Shown: positions 1 to 13,100 of the stretch, one piece after another
Layout of the letters: each line of letters begins with the position of its first letter
How positions within the stretch are numbered: position 1 is the stretch's first letter
Source of the DNA: Acholoe squamosa
Lineage: Eukaryota > Annelida > Polychaeta > Phyllodocida > Polynoidae
NCBI GenBank assembly: GCA_949317995.1
Contig: OX439041.1
Coordinates: forward strand, 4,032,501-4,096,500
Reading direction: 5' to 3'
Length of the DNA: 64,000 nucleotides
The notes under the pieces: generated by a model
Seen by the model: only the letters and a program-made list of their open reading frames with translations
Databases searched by the model: none
What the model was told of the DNA's origin: nothing
Program-made: the position numbers and the translations under genes

Positions 1-1021
1 ATAACAACAGAAAAACATTTAAATAGTGAATGATTGGCCTAAAATCAATTGAAAAAAAAATAGAAAATGAGGCTTGAGCTGCTGAAAAGAGTGCTTTGCA
101 GGGGCTGGGTAGTAGCAGAGTGGCTGGGAGTGCCCAATAAATGTTTAAAATCAAAGCCAGGGCCTTATTCTATCATATAAACCACAGATGTGCATGTATT
201 TGCGTGTAACAGAGAAGCTATGGGACCAGAAATCATTTCATCAAGGGCATTACACGATTCATCATGAGCCTTACATCAGGCAAGCAACTCTGGTTTTGGG
301 CAACCAAGGCATGTTGAGACTCATTTCTTTTTTTTTAAATGGCACCTCATCAATAGATATATGCCATAGGATGGGTTAGATAAGCCAGTAACGATTAATA
401 CAGCCTGTACATACACAAGTGCTGTTTAAGAGGGGTGGGTTGACTTCAAAAATACTTGAATGTGTATTGCCCGCAAAGGGTGAATAGTACTCAAAAAAGA
501 ATTTCACCAAAATTCCCCTATACAGACCCCTTGATGGTGATGAGAAGGAAGTCTGAGGATACTATATTTTTAGCTGATCTAATGCCATAAATGATTCATC
601 ATGAGACTGACATCACTATTTTCAACTTAGAAGAATGGTTAGCGTAAAAAAGAAATTGAGACATATCACCTCCATTCCCCATGGAATTGTTTCTTTGGAC
701 CCCCCACTAAGGAATAAATAAAATTATGGTGGTCTCTTACTGCTTTGCTTGATGGTTCAGGGGGTGGAATGAGGTTGAAATTGAAAGAAAATGCTATTTT
801 GGGCCATTTTTTAACTTTGGGCCATTATATCTCAAAAGATTCTGGTCCGACATATGCAAATTTGACCTTTCTTTGATTCCCAGGATTTTTACTTTCAAAT
901 AACACCAAAAAGAGGAAGAATGTTTAAATAGTTTTTATTCTGCACGCCCTAACCCAAAAAAGACACTAAAAAGCAGAAAGTGGGAGCTTTGTCAGGAATC
1001 GCCCATATATAGATAACATAC

Positions 1022-1135
1022 CCTCACAGTTGTTGCCTGTGTAGCCTGGTGTACAGGTACATGTGTACAAACCCACTTCATCATTGCAGGTTGCACCGTT
1101 CTCACACTGATTTGGACTGCAATCATTGATATCGT
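1022..1135 (-). CDS. EGF exon 26 (Thr form)
   Basis: Thr form, last exon in gene direction inside the window. The gene probably continues to the left. Confidence 0.8.
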
Positions 1136-4100
1136 CTGTAAAAGGGAGATAAACATAAGAGAATCTGCTCCTTATCATTTAACATTCTATAGCCGATAGT
1201 GGAGTAGTGCACCAGACCCGACAATTGTCATGATGCAAAAATGCACCCCTGGTGAGTAACTCACCTGGGCTATATTTGTGCATTATGACCTTCAGTATTG
1301 ATAAATTGTACGAAGGGAGACATGACACTCAAATAGGCAATGACATATGGAGTATATATTCTACTAATGCTGCACCAATTCATTCGCAGGTTTTAAGAAC
1401 AGTAAGTGAGTTTTAAAATCGGGTTGAAGTCAGATAAATGTCAGAGTAAGTTGGCAAGTATGAGATTCACCCTGAATCTAAGGACTTGATTAAGATTTCT
1501 AAACACATAGGGGATGTATTATAACAACAGAAAAACATTTAAATAGTGAATGATTGGCCTAAAATCAATTGAAAAAAAATATAGAAAATGAGGCTTGAGC
1601 TGCTGAAAAGAGTCCTTTGCAGGGGCTGGGTAGTAGCAGAGTGGTTGGGAGTGCCCAATAAATGCTCAAAATCAAAGCCAGGGCCTTATTCTATCATATA
1701 AACCACAGATGTGCATGTATTTGGGTGTAACAGAGAAGCTATGGGACCAGAAATCATTTCATCAAGGGCATTACACGATTCATCATGCGCCTTACATCAG
1801 GCAAGCAACTCTGGTTTTTGGCAACCAAGGCATGTTGAGACTCATTTCTTTTTTTTTAAATTGCACCTCATCAATAGATATATGCCATAGGATGGGTTAG
1901 ATAAGCCAGTAACGATTAATACAGCCTGTACATACACAAGTGCTGTTTAAGAGGGGTGGGTTGACTTCAAAAATACTTGAATGTGTATTGCCCGCAAAGG
2001 GTGAATAGTACTCAAAAAAGAATTTCACCAAAATTCCCCTATACAGACCCCTTGATGGTGATGAGAAGGAAGTCTGAGGATACTATATTTTTAGCTGATC
2101 TAATGCCATAAATGATTCATCATGAGACTGACATCACTATTTTCAACTTAGAAGAATGGTTAGCGCAAGAAAAAAATTGAGACATATCACCTCCACTCCC
2201 CATGGAATTGTTTCTTTGGACCCCCCACTAAGGAATAAATAAAATTATGGTGGTCTCTTACTGCTTTGCTTGATGGTTCACGGGGTGGAATGAGGTTGAA
2301 ATTGAAAGAAAATGCTATTTTGGGCCATTTTTTAACTTTGGGCCATTATATCTCAAAAGATTCTGGTCCGCCATATGCAAATTTGACCTTTCTTTGATTC
2401 CCAGGATTTTTACTTTCAAATAACACCAAAAAGAGGAAGACTGTTTAAATAGTTTTTATTCTGCACGCCCTAACCCAAAAAAGACACTAAAAAGCAGAAA
2501 GTGGGAGCTTTGTCAGGAATCGCCCATATATAGATAACATACCCTCACAGTTGTTGCCCGTGTAGCCTGGTGCACAGGTACATGTGTACAAACCCACTTC
2601 ATCATTGCAGGTTGCACCGTTCTCACACTGATTTGGACTGCAATCATTGATATCGTCTGTAAAAGGGAGATAAACATAAGAGAATCTGCTCCTTATCATT
2701 TAACATTCTATAGCCGATAGTGGAGTAGTGCACCAGACCCGACAATTGTCATGATGCACGAATGCACCCCTGGTGAGTAACTCACCTGGGCTATATTTGT
2801 GCATTATGACCTTCAGTATTGATAAATTGCACGAAGGGAGACATGACACTCAAATAGGCAATGACATATGGAGTATATATTCTACTAATGCTGCACCAAT
2901 TCATTTGCAGGTTTTAAGAACAGTAAGTGAGTTTTAAAATCGGGTTGAAGTCAGATAAATGTCAGAGTAAGTTGGCAAGTATGAGATTCACCCTGACTCT
3001 AAGGACTTGATTAAGATTTCTAAACACATAGGGGATGTATTATAACAACAGAAAAACATTTAAATAGTGAATGATTGGCCTAAAATCAATTGAAAAAAAA
3101 ATAGAAAATGAGGCTTGAGCTGCTGAAAAGAGTGCTTTGCAGGGGCTGGGTAGTAGCAGAGTGGCTGGGAGTGCCCAATAAATGCTTAAAATCAAAGCCA
3201 GGGCCTTATTCTATCATATAAACCACAGATGTGCATGTATTTGTGTGTAACAGAGAAGCTATGGGACCAGAAATCATTTCATCAAGGGCATTACACGATT
3301 CATCATGAGCCTTACATCAGGCAAGCAACTCTGGTTTTGGGCAACCAAGGCATGTTGAGACTCATTTCTTTTTTTTTAAATGGCACCTCATCAATAGATA
3401 TATGCCATAGGATGGGTTAGATAAGCCAGTAACGATTAATACAGCCTGTACATACACAAGTGCTGTTTAAGAGGGGTGGGTTGACTTCAAAAATACTTGA
3501 ATGTGCATTGCCCGCAAAGGGTGAATAGTACTCAAAAAAGAATTTCACCAAAATTCCCCTATACAGACCCCTTGATGGTGATGAGAAGGAAGTCTGAGGA
3601 TACTATATTTTTAGCTGATCTAATGCCATAAATGATTCATCATGAGACTGACATCACTATTTTCAACTTAGAAGAATGGTTAGCATAAGAAAAAAATTGA
3701 GACATATCACCTCCATTCCCCATGGAATTGTTTCTTTGGACCCCCCACTAAGGAATAAATAAAATTATGGTGGTCTCTTACTGCTTTGCTTGATGGTTCA
3801 GGGGGTGGAATGAGGTTGAAATTGAAAGAAAATGCTATTTTGGGCCATTTTTTAACTTTGGGCCATTATATCTCAAAAGATTCTAGTCCGACATATGCAA
3901 ATTTGACCTTTCTTTGATTCCCAGGATTTTTACTTTCAAATAACACCAAAAAGAGGAAGAATGTTTTAATAATTTTTATTCTGCACACCCTAACCCAAAA
4001 AAGACACTAAAAAGTACTAATGCTGCACCAATTCATTTGAAGGTTTTAAGAACAGTAAGTGAGTTTTAAAATCGGGTTGAAGTCAGATAAATTTCAGAGT

Positions 4101-7100
4101 AAGTTGGCAAGTATGAGATTCACCCTGACTCTAAGGACTTGATTAAGATTTCTAAACACATAGGGGATGTATTATAACAACAGAAAAAACATTTAAATAG
4201 TGAATGATTGGCCTAAAATCAATTGAAAAAAAATAGAAAATGAGGCTTGAGCTGCTGAAAAGAGTGCCTTGCAGGGGCTGGGTAGTAGCAGAGTGGCAGG
4301 GAGTGCCCAATAAATGCTTAAAATCAAAGCCAGGGCCTTATTCTATCATATAAACCACAGATGTGCATGTATTTGGGTGTAACAGAGAAGCTATGGGACC
4401 AGAAATCATTTCATCAAGGGCATTACACGATTCATCATGCGCCTTACATCAGGCAAGCAACTCTGGTTTTGGGCAACCAAGGCATGTTGAGACTCATTTC
4501 TTTTTTTTTAAATGGCACCTCATCAATAGATATATGCCATAGGATGGGTTAGATAAGCCAGTAACGATTAATACAGCCTGTACATACACAAGTGCTGTTT
4601 AAGAGGGGTGGGTTGACTTCAAAAATACTTGAATGTGCATTGCCCGCAAAGGGTGAATAGTACTCAAAAAAGAATTTCACCAAAATTCCCCTATACAGAC
4701 CCCTTGATGGTGATGAGAAGGAAGTCTGAGGATACTATATTTTTAGCTGATCTAATGCCATAAATGATTCATCATGAGACTGACATCACTATTTTCAACT
4801 TAGAAGAATGGTTAGCATAAGAAAAAAATTGAGACATATCACCTCCATTCCCCATGGAATTGTTTCTTTGGACCCCCCACTAAGGAATAAATAAAATTAT
4901 GGTGGTCTCTTACTGCTTTGCTTGTTGGTTCAGGGGATGGAATGAGGTTGAAATTGAAAGAAAATGCTATTTTGGGCCATTTTTTAACTTTGGGCCATTA
5001 TATCTCAAAAGATTCTAGTCCGACATATGCAAATTTGACCTTTCTTTGATTCCCAGGATTTTTACTTTCAAATAACACCAAAAAGAGGAAGAATGTTTTA
5101 ATAATTTTTATTCTGCACACCCTAACCCAAAAAAGACACTAAAAAGTACTAATGCTGCACCAATTCATTTGAAGGTTTTAAGAACAGTAAGTGAGTTTTA
5201 AAATCGGGTTGAAGTCAGATAAATTTCAGAGTAAGTTGGCAAGTATGAGATTCACCCTGACTCTAAGGACTTGATTAAGATTTCTAAACACATAGGGGAT
5301 GTATTATAACAACAGAAAAAAAATTTAAATAGTGAATGATTGGCCTAAAATCAATTGAAAAAAAATAGAAAATGAGGCTTGAGCTGCTGAAAAGAGTGCC
5401 TTGCAGGGGCTGGGTAGTAGCAGAGTGGCAGGGAGTGCCCAATAAATGCTTAAAATCAAAGCCAGGGCCTTATTCTATCATATAAACCACAGATGTGCAT
5501 GTATTTGGGTGTAACAGAGAAGCTATGGGACCAGAAATCATTTCATCAAGGGCATTACACGATTCATCATGCGCCTTACATCAGGCAAGCAACTCTGGTT
5601 TTGGGCAACCAAGGCATGTTGAGACTCATTTCTTTTTTTTTAAATGGCACCTCATCAATAGATATATGCCATAGGATGGGTTAGATAAGCCAGTAACGAT
5701 TAATACAGCCTGTACATACACAAGTGCTGTTTAAGAGGGGTGGGTTGACTTCAAAAATACTTGAATGTGCATTGCCCGCAAAGGGTGAATAGTACTCAAA
5801 AAAGAATTTCACCAAAATTCCCCTATACAGACCCCTTGATGGTGATGAGAAGGAAGTCTGAGGATACTATATTTTTAGCTGATCTAATGCCATAAATGAT
5901 TCATCATGAGACTGACATCACTATTTTCAACTTAGAAGAATGGTTAGCATAAGAAAAAAATTGAGACATATCACCTCCATTCCCCATGGAATTGTTTCTT
6001 TGGACCCCCCACTAAGGAATAAATAAAATTATGGTGGTCTCTTACTGCTTTGCTTGTTGGTTCAGGGGATGGAATGAGGTTGAAATTGAAAGAAAATGCT
6101 ATTTTGGGCCATTTTTTAACTTTGGGCCATTATATCTCAAAAGATTCTAGTCCGACATATGCAAATTTGACCTTTCTTTGATTCCCAGGATTTTTACTTT
6201 CAAATAACACCAAAAAGAGGAAGAATGTTTTAATAATTTTTATTCTGCACACCCTAACCCAAAAAAGACACTAAAAAGTACTAATGCTGCACCAATTCAT
6301 TTGAAGGTTTTAAGAACAGTAAGTGAGTTTTAAAATCGGGTTGAAGTCAGATAAATTTCAGAGTAAGTTGGCAAGTATGAGATTCACCCTGACTCTAAGG
6401 ACTTGATTAAGATTTCTAAACACATAGGGGATGTATTATAACAACAGAAAAAAAATTTAAATAGTGAATGATTGGCCTAAAATCAATTGAAAAAAAATAG
6501 AAAATGAGGCTTGAGCTGCTGAAAAGAGTGCCTTGCAGGGGCTGGGTAGTAGCAGAGTGGCAGGGAGTGCCCAATAAATGCTTAAAATCAAAGCCAGGGC
6601 CTTATTCTATCATATAAACCACAGATGTGCATGTATTTGGGTGTAACAGAGAAGCTATGGGACCAGAAATCATTTCATCAAGGGCATTACACGATTCATC
6701 ATGCGCCTTACATCAGGCAAGCAACTCTGGTTTTGGGCAACCAAGGCATGTTGAGACTCATTTCTTTTTTTTTAAATGGCACCTCATCAATAGATATACG
6801 CCATAGGATGGGTTAGATAAGCCAGTAACGATTAATACAGCCTGTACATACACAAGTGCTGTTTAAGAGGGGTGGGTTGACTTCAAAAATACTTGAATGT
6901 GCATTGCCCGCAAAGGGTGAATAGTACTCAAAAAAGAATTTCACCAAAATTCCCCTATACAGACCCCTTGATGGTGATGAGAAGGAAGTCTGAGGATACT
7001 ATATTTTTAGCTGATCTAATGCCATAAATGATTCATCATGAGACTGACATCACTATTTTCAACTTAGAAGAATGGTTAGCATAAGAAAAAAATTGAGACA

Positions 7101-10100
7101 TATCACCTCCATTCCCCATGGAATTGTTTCTTTGGACCCCCACTAAGGAATAAATAAAATTATGGTGGTCTCTTACTGCTTTGCTTGATGGTTCAGGGGG
7201 TGGAATGAGGTTGAAATTGAAAGAAAATGCTATTTTGGGCCATTTTTTAACTTTGGGCCATTATATCTCAAAAGATTCTAGTCCGACATATGCAAATTTG
7301 ACCTTTCTTTGATTCCCAGGATTTTTACTTTCAAATAACACCAAAAAGAGGAAGAATGTTTTAATAATTTTTATTCTGCACACCCTAACCCAAAAAAGAC
7401 ACTAAAAAGTACTAATGCTGCACCAATTCATTTGAAGGTTTTAAGAACAGTAAGTGAGTTTTAAAATCGGGTTGAAGTCAGATAAATTTCAGAGTAAGTT
7501 GGCAAGTATGAGATTCACCCTGACTCTAAGGACTTGATTAAGATTTCTAAACACATAGGGGATGTATTATAACAACAGAAAAAAACATTTAAATAGTGAA
7601 TGATTGGCCTAAAATCAATTGAAAAAAAATAGAAAATGAGGCTTGAGCTGCTGAAAAGAGTGCCTTGCAGGGGCTGGGTAGTAGCAGAGTGGCAGGGAGT
7701 GCCCAATAAATGCTTAAAATCAAAGCCAGGGCCTTATTCTATCATATAAACCACAGATGTGCATGTATTTGGGTGTAACAGAGAAGCTATGGGACCAGAA
7801 ATCATTTCATCAAGGGCATTACACGATTCATCATGCGCCTTACATCAGGCAAGCAACTCTGGTTTTGGGCAACCAAGGCATGTTGAGACTCATTTCTTTT
7901 TTTTTAAATGGCACCTCATCAATAGATATATGCCATAGGATGGGTTAGATAAGCCAGTAACGATTAATACAGCCTGTACATACACAAGTGCTGTTTAAGA
8001 GGGGTGGGTTGACTTCAAAAATACTTGAATGTGCATTGCCCGCAAAGGGTGAATAGTACTCAAAAAAGAATTTCACCAAAATTCCCCTATACAGACCCCT
8101 TGATGGTGATGAGAAGGAAGTCTGAGGATACTATATTTTTAGCTGATCTAATGCCATAAATGATTCATCATGAGACTGACATCACTATTTTCAACTTAGA
8201 AGAATGGTTAGCATAAGAAAAAAATTGAGACATATCACCTCCATTCCCCATGGAATTGTTTCTTTGGACCCCCCACTAAGGAATAAATAAAATTATGGTG
8301 GTCTCTTACTGCTTTGCTTGATGGTTCAGGGGGTGGAATGAGGTTGAAATTGAAAGAAAATGCTATTTTGGGCCATTTTTTAACTTTGGGCCATTATATC
8401 TCAAAAGATTCTAGTCCGACATATGCAAATTTGACCTTTCTTTGATTCCCAGGATTTTTACTTTCAAATAACACCAAAAAGAGGAAGAATGTTTTAATAA
8501 TTTTTATTCTGCACACCCTAACTCAAAAAAGACACTAAAAAGTACTAATGCTGCACCAATTCATTTGAAGGTTTTAAGAACAGTAAGTGAGTTTTAAAAT
8601 CGGGTTGAAGTCAGATAAATTTCAGAGTAAGTTGGCAAGTATGAGATTCACCCTGACTCTAAGGACTTGATTAAGATTTCTAAACACATAGGGGATGTAT
8701 TATAACAACAGAAAAAAACATTTAAATAGTGAATGATTGGCCTAAAATCAATTGAAAAAAAATAGAAAATGAGGCTTGAGCTGCTGAAAAGAGTGCCTTG
8801 CAGGGGCTGGGTAGTAGCAGAGTGGCAGGGAGTGCCCAATAAATGCTTAAAATCAAAGCCAGGGCCTTATTCTATCATATAAACCACAGATGTGCATGTA
8901 TTTGGGTGTAACAGAGAAGCTATGGGACCAGAAATCATTTCATCAAGGGCATTACACGATTCATCATGCGCCTTACATCAGGCAAGCAACTCTGGTTTTG
9001 GGCAACCAAGGCATGTTGAGACTCATTTCTTTTTTTTTAAATGGCACCTCATCAATAGATATATGCCATAGGATGGGTTAGATAAGCCAGTAACGATTAA
9101 TACAGCCTGTACATACACAAGTGCTGTTTAAGAGGGGTGGGTTGACTTCAAAAATACTTGAATGTGCATTGCCCGCAAAGGGTGAATAGTACTCAAAAAA
9201 GAATTTCACCAAAATTCCCCTATACAGACCCCTTGATGGTGATGAGAAGGAAGTCTGAGGATACTATATTTTTAGCTGATCTAATGCCATAAATGATTCA
9301 TCATGAGACTGACATCACTATTTTCAACTTAGAAGAATGGTTAGCGTAAGAAAAAAATTGAGACATATCACCTCCATTCCCCATGGAATTGTTTCTTTGG
9401 ACCCCCCACTAAGGAATAAATAAAATTATGGTGGTCTCTTACTGCTTTGCTTGATGGTTCAGGGGGTGGAATGAGGTTGAAATTGAAAGAAAATGCTATT
9501 TTGGGCCATTTTTTAACTTTGGGCCATTATATCTCAAAAGATTCTGGTCCGACATATGCAAATTTGACCTTTCTTTGATTCCCAGGATTTTTACTTTCAA
9601 ATAACACCAAAAAGAGGAAGAATGTTTAAATAGTTTTTATTCTGCACGCCCTAACCCAAAAAAGACACTAAAAAGCAGAAAGTGGGAGCTTTGTCAGGAT
9701 ATCCATTTAAGGTGGTACCACCCTAAATATGCGCTGCGACCCGAAAAAATCCACTATCGCTGACACTTGACAAAATATTTCAAATACTTAAAATTTCCTC
9801 AGAACTAAGCCAAATATACCAGATTGTAGCTTTTGAAATGGCAAAAATCATACACTAGGTCTGTCATAACAAAGTGCAATCAGATTTTTCGCAAATCGCC
9901 ATGGAAACCACCGATGTGATTTTGTGGTCTGCCACCTGAGTCACTACACATCTATCATAGGTCCCTTTGGTCCACAGTAAATGATCTAAATTATTTTCAT
10001 TCTTTTCCAATCTTTTTTTAAAAATATTCTCCAAGCCTCCAGGATAATTTTAATGCCAATATATACACAGACAACCTGTTTAGAACCCATTTTATAGCCC

Positions 10101-13100
10101 TAGAAGTGAAAAATTGACTGTATTTAGTGCAGGACTTTTACCATTCTACCCGGAAGTGACCTGATTTAGGGTGGTACCACCTTAACAGAAAAGTTTGTTT
10201 TTTTGGTTGCCATGGTTACCACAAAATTCCTTCATAAATACAATATTTTAAGTCCCTTTAGTCAGAAACAACCCTAAAATTCTGCCTAAAAACGACATTT
10301 TTTTGGTAATTTGGGCCTATTGAGATCATGGTCTGGTGTGCGCAGGCACAAATTGCTCAAAAAATGTCCCGTTTTAGGGTATCCATCTTCAATCGAACGT
10401 AGCGAAAAATCTGATTGCACTATGTCCTGTCAAATGTACCTCCAAACGTGCCTCAAACCATCTATTTTATGCCAGAATATCCCACTTAAGTCTCAGGAAA
10501 TTAGGGAAAGCAGTAGAAACAATAAAAATGCCCAATTATGGTCCTTTTTGAAGCCAAAATGGCTCTTTTGGGCCTAAATTGGGCATAACGAACAATGACA
10601 AGCTGTTATGTTGCCATGGCAACCAATAACAAACAATAGAATTCTGATCAATTAGGCACCCTATCTATTGCTTGACCCCATACCTTGATATCCAGTGTCA
10701 GAGCTGACATGTACCTTGTTAAAAATGTACCCATTTCTTCAAATTTAGCTAAGAACTGGAAATTCCCCTGATATACCCTCAATGGCCTGAACAGTAAAAA
10801 GCCAGTTTTGGGGCCTATATTCAATGAAAATCATGTGATTTTAGGGTCAAATCAAAGCAAATCTACAGTTTAACACCTCATTATCCATATAGGAGAGGGC
10901 CTAAACACTAATAAGTAATGATGATTTTAAAAAAAATAGGGTTAAGGGAAAAAAATGGCACAGATTTCTGCTGATCCTTGCATAATCCCATCCCCTGTTA
11001 AGGTGGTACCACCCTAAATATGCGCTGCGACCCGAAAAAATCCACTATCGCTGACACTTGACAAAATATTTCAAATACTTAAAATTTCCTCAGAACTAAG
11101 CCAAATATACCAGATTGTAGCTTTTGAAATGGCAAAAATCATACACTAGGTCTGTCATAACAAAGTGCAATCAGATTTTTCGCAAATCGCCATGGAAACC
11201 ACCGATGTGATTTTGTGGTCTGCCACCTGAGTCACTACACATCTATCATAGGTCCCTTTGGTCCGCAGTAAATGATCTAAATTATTTTCATTCTTTTCCA
11301 ATCTTTTTTTAAAAATATTCTCCAAGCCTCCAGGATAATTTTAATGCCAATATATACACAGACAACCTGTTTAGAACCCATTTTATAGCCCTAGAAGTGA
11401 AAAATTGACTGTATTTAGTGCAGGACTTTTACCATTCTACCCGGAAGTGACCTGATTTAGGGTGGTACATACCCTCACAGTTGTTGCCCGTGTAGCCTGG
11501 TGCACAGGTACATGTGTACAAACCCACTTCATCATTGCAGGTTGCACCGTTCTCACACTGATTTGGACTGCAATCATTGATATCGTCTGTAAAAGGGAGA
11601 TAAACATAAGAGAATCTGCTCCTTATCATTTAACATTCTATAGCCGATAGTGGAGTAGTGCACCAGACCCGACAATTGTCATGATGCACGAATGCACCCC
11701 TGGTGAGTAACTCACCTGGGCTATATTTGTGCATTATGACCTTCAGTATTGATAAATTGCACGAAGGGAGACATGACACTCAAATAGGCAATGACATATG
11801 GAGTATATATTCTACTAATGCTGCACCAATTCATTTGCAGGTTTTAAGAACAGTAAGTGAGTTTTAAAATCAGGTTGAAGTCAGATAAATGTCAGAGTAA
11901 GTTGGCAAGTATGAGATTCACCCTGACTCTAAGGACTTGATTAAGATTTCTAAACACATAGGGGATGTATTATAACCAACAGAAAAACATTTAAATAGTG
12001 AATGATTGGCCTAAAATCAATTGAAAAAAAAATAGAAAATGAGGCTTGAGCTGCTGAAAAGAGTGCTTTGCAGGGGCTGGGTAGTAGCAGGGTGGCTGGG
12101 AGTGCCCAATAAATGCTTAAAATCAAAGCCAGGGCCTTATTCTATCATATAAACCACAGATGTGCATGTATTTGGGTGTAACAGAGAAGCTATGGGACCA
12201 GAAATCATTTCATCAAGGGCATTACATGATTCATCACGCGCCTTACATCAGGCAAGCAACTCTGGTTTTGGGCAACCAAGGCATGTTGAGACTCATTTCT
12301 TTTTTTTTAAATGGCACCTCATCAATAGATATATGCCATAGGATGGGTTAGATAAGCCAGTAACAATTAATACAGCCTGTACATACACAAGTGCTGTTTA
12401 AGAGGGGTGGGTTGACTTCAAAAATACTTGAATGTGTATTGCCCGCAAAGGGTGAATAGTACTCAAAAGAGAATTTCACCAAAAATTCCCCTATACAGAC
12501 CCCTTGATGGTGATGAGAAGGAAGTCTGAGGATACTATATTTTTAGCTGATCTAATGCCATAAATGATTCATCATGAGACTGACATCACTATTTTCAACT
12601 TAGAAGAATGGTTAGCGTAAAAATAAAATTGAGACATATCACCTCCATTCCCCATGGAATTGTTTCTTTGGACCCCCACTAAGGAATAAATAAAATTATG
12701 GTGGTCTCTTACTGCTTTGCTTGATGGTTCAGGGGGTGGAATGAGGTTGAAATTGAAAGAAAATGCTATTTTGGGCCATTTTTTAACTTTGGGCCATTAT
12801 ATCTCAAAAGATTCTGGTCCGACATATGCCAAATTGACCTTTCTTTGATTCCCAGGATTTTTACTTTCAAATAACACCAAAAAGAGGAAGAATGTTTAAA
12901 TAGTTTTTATTCTGCACACCCTAACCAAAAAAAGACACTAAAAAGCAGAAAGTGGGAGCTTTGTCAGGAATCGCCCATATATAGATAACATACCCTCACA
13001 GTTGTTGCCCGTGTAGCCTGGTGCACAGGTACATGTGTACAAACCCACTTCATCATTGCAGGTTGCACCGTTCTCACACTGATTTGGACTGCAATCATTG

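Noticed and set aside
188-379. Plus-strand 63-codon open frame repeated in almost every unit (starts MCMYLGVTEK)
   Set aside because: It lies in intron sequence antisense to the EGF gene and has no domain. It frameshifts with the T-tract length (30354, 31874, 33396, 34917), and its changes are no more conservative than those around it. Its persistence is explained by the array.
10311-10577. 88-codon frame between the miniature elements
   Set aside because: No domain and no acceptable start context. It overlaps the segment that matches the miniature element in reverse.
9711-11468. LTR retrotransposon with 471-base LTRs
   Set aside because: The repeats have 18-bp inverted ends and TTAA borders of their own. 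There is no TG...CA, primer-binding site or polyprotein in the 812 bases between.
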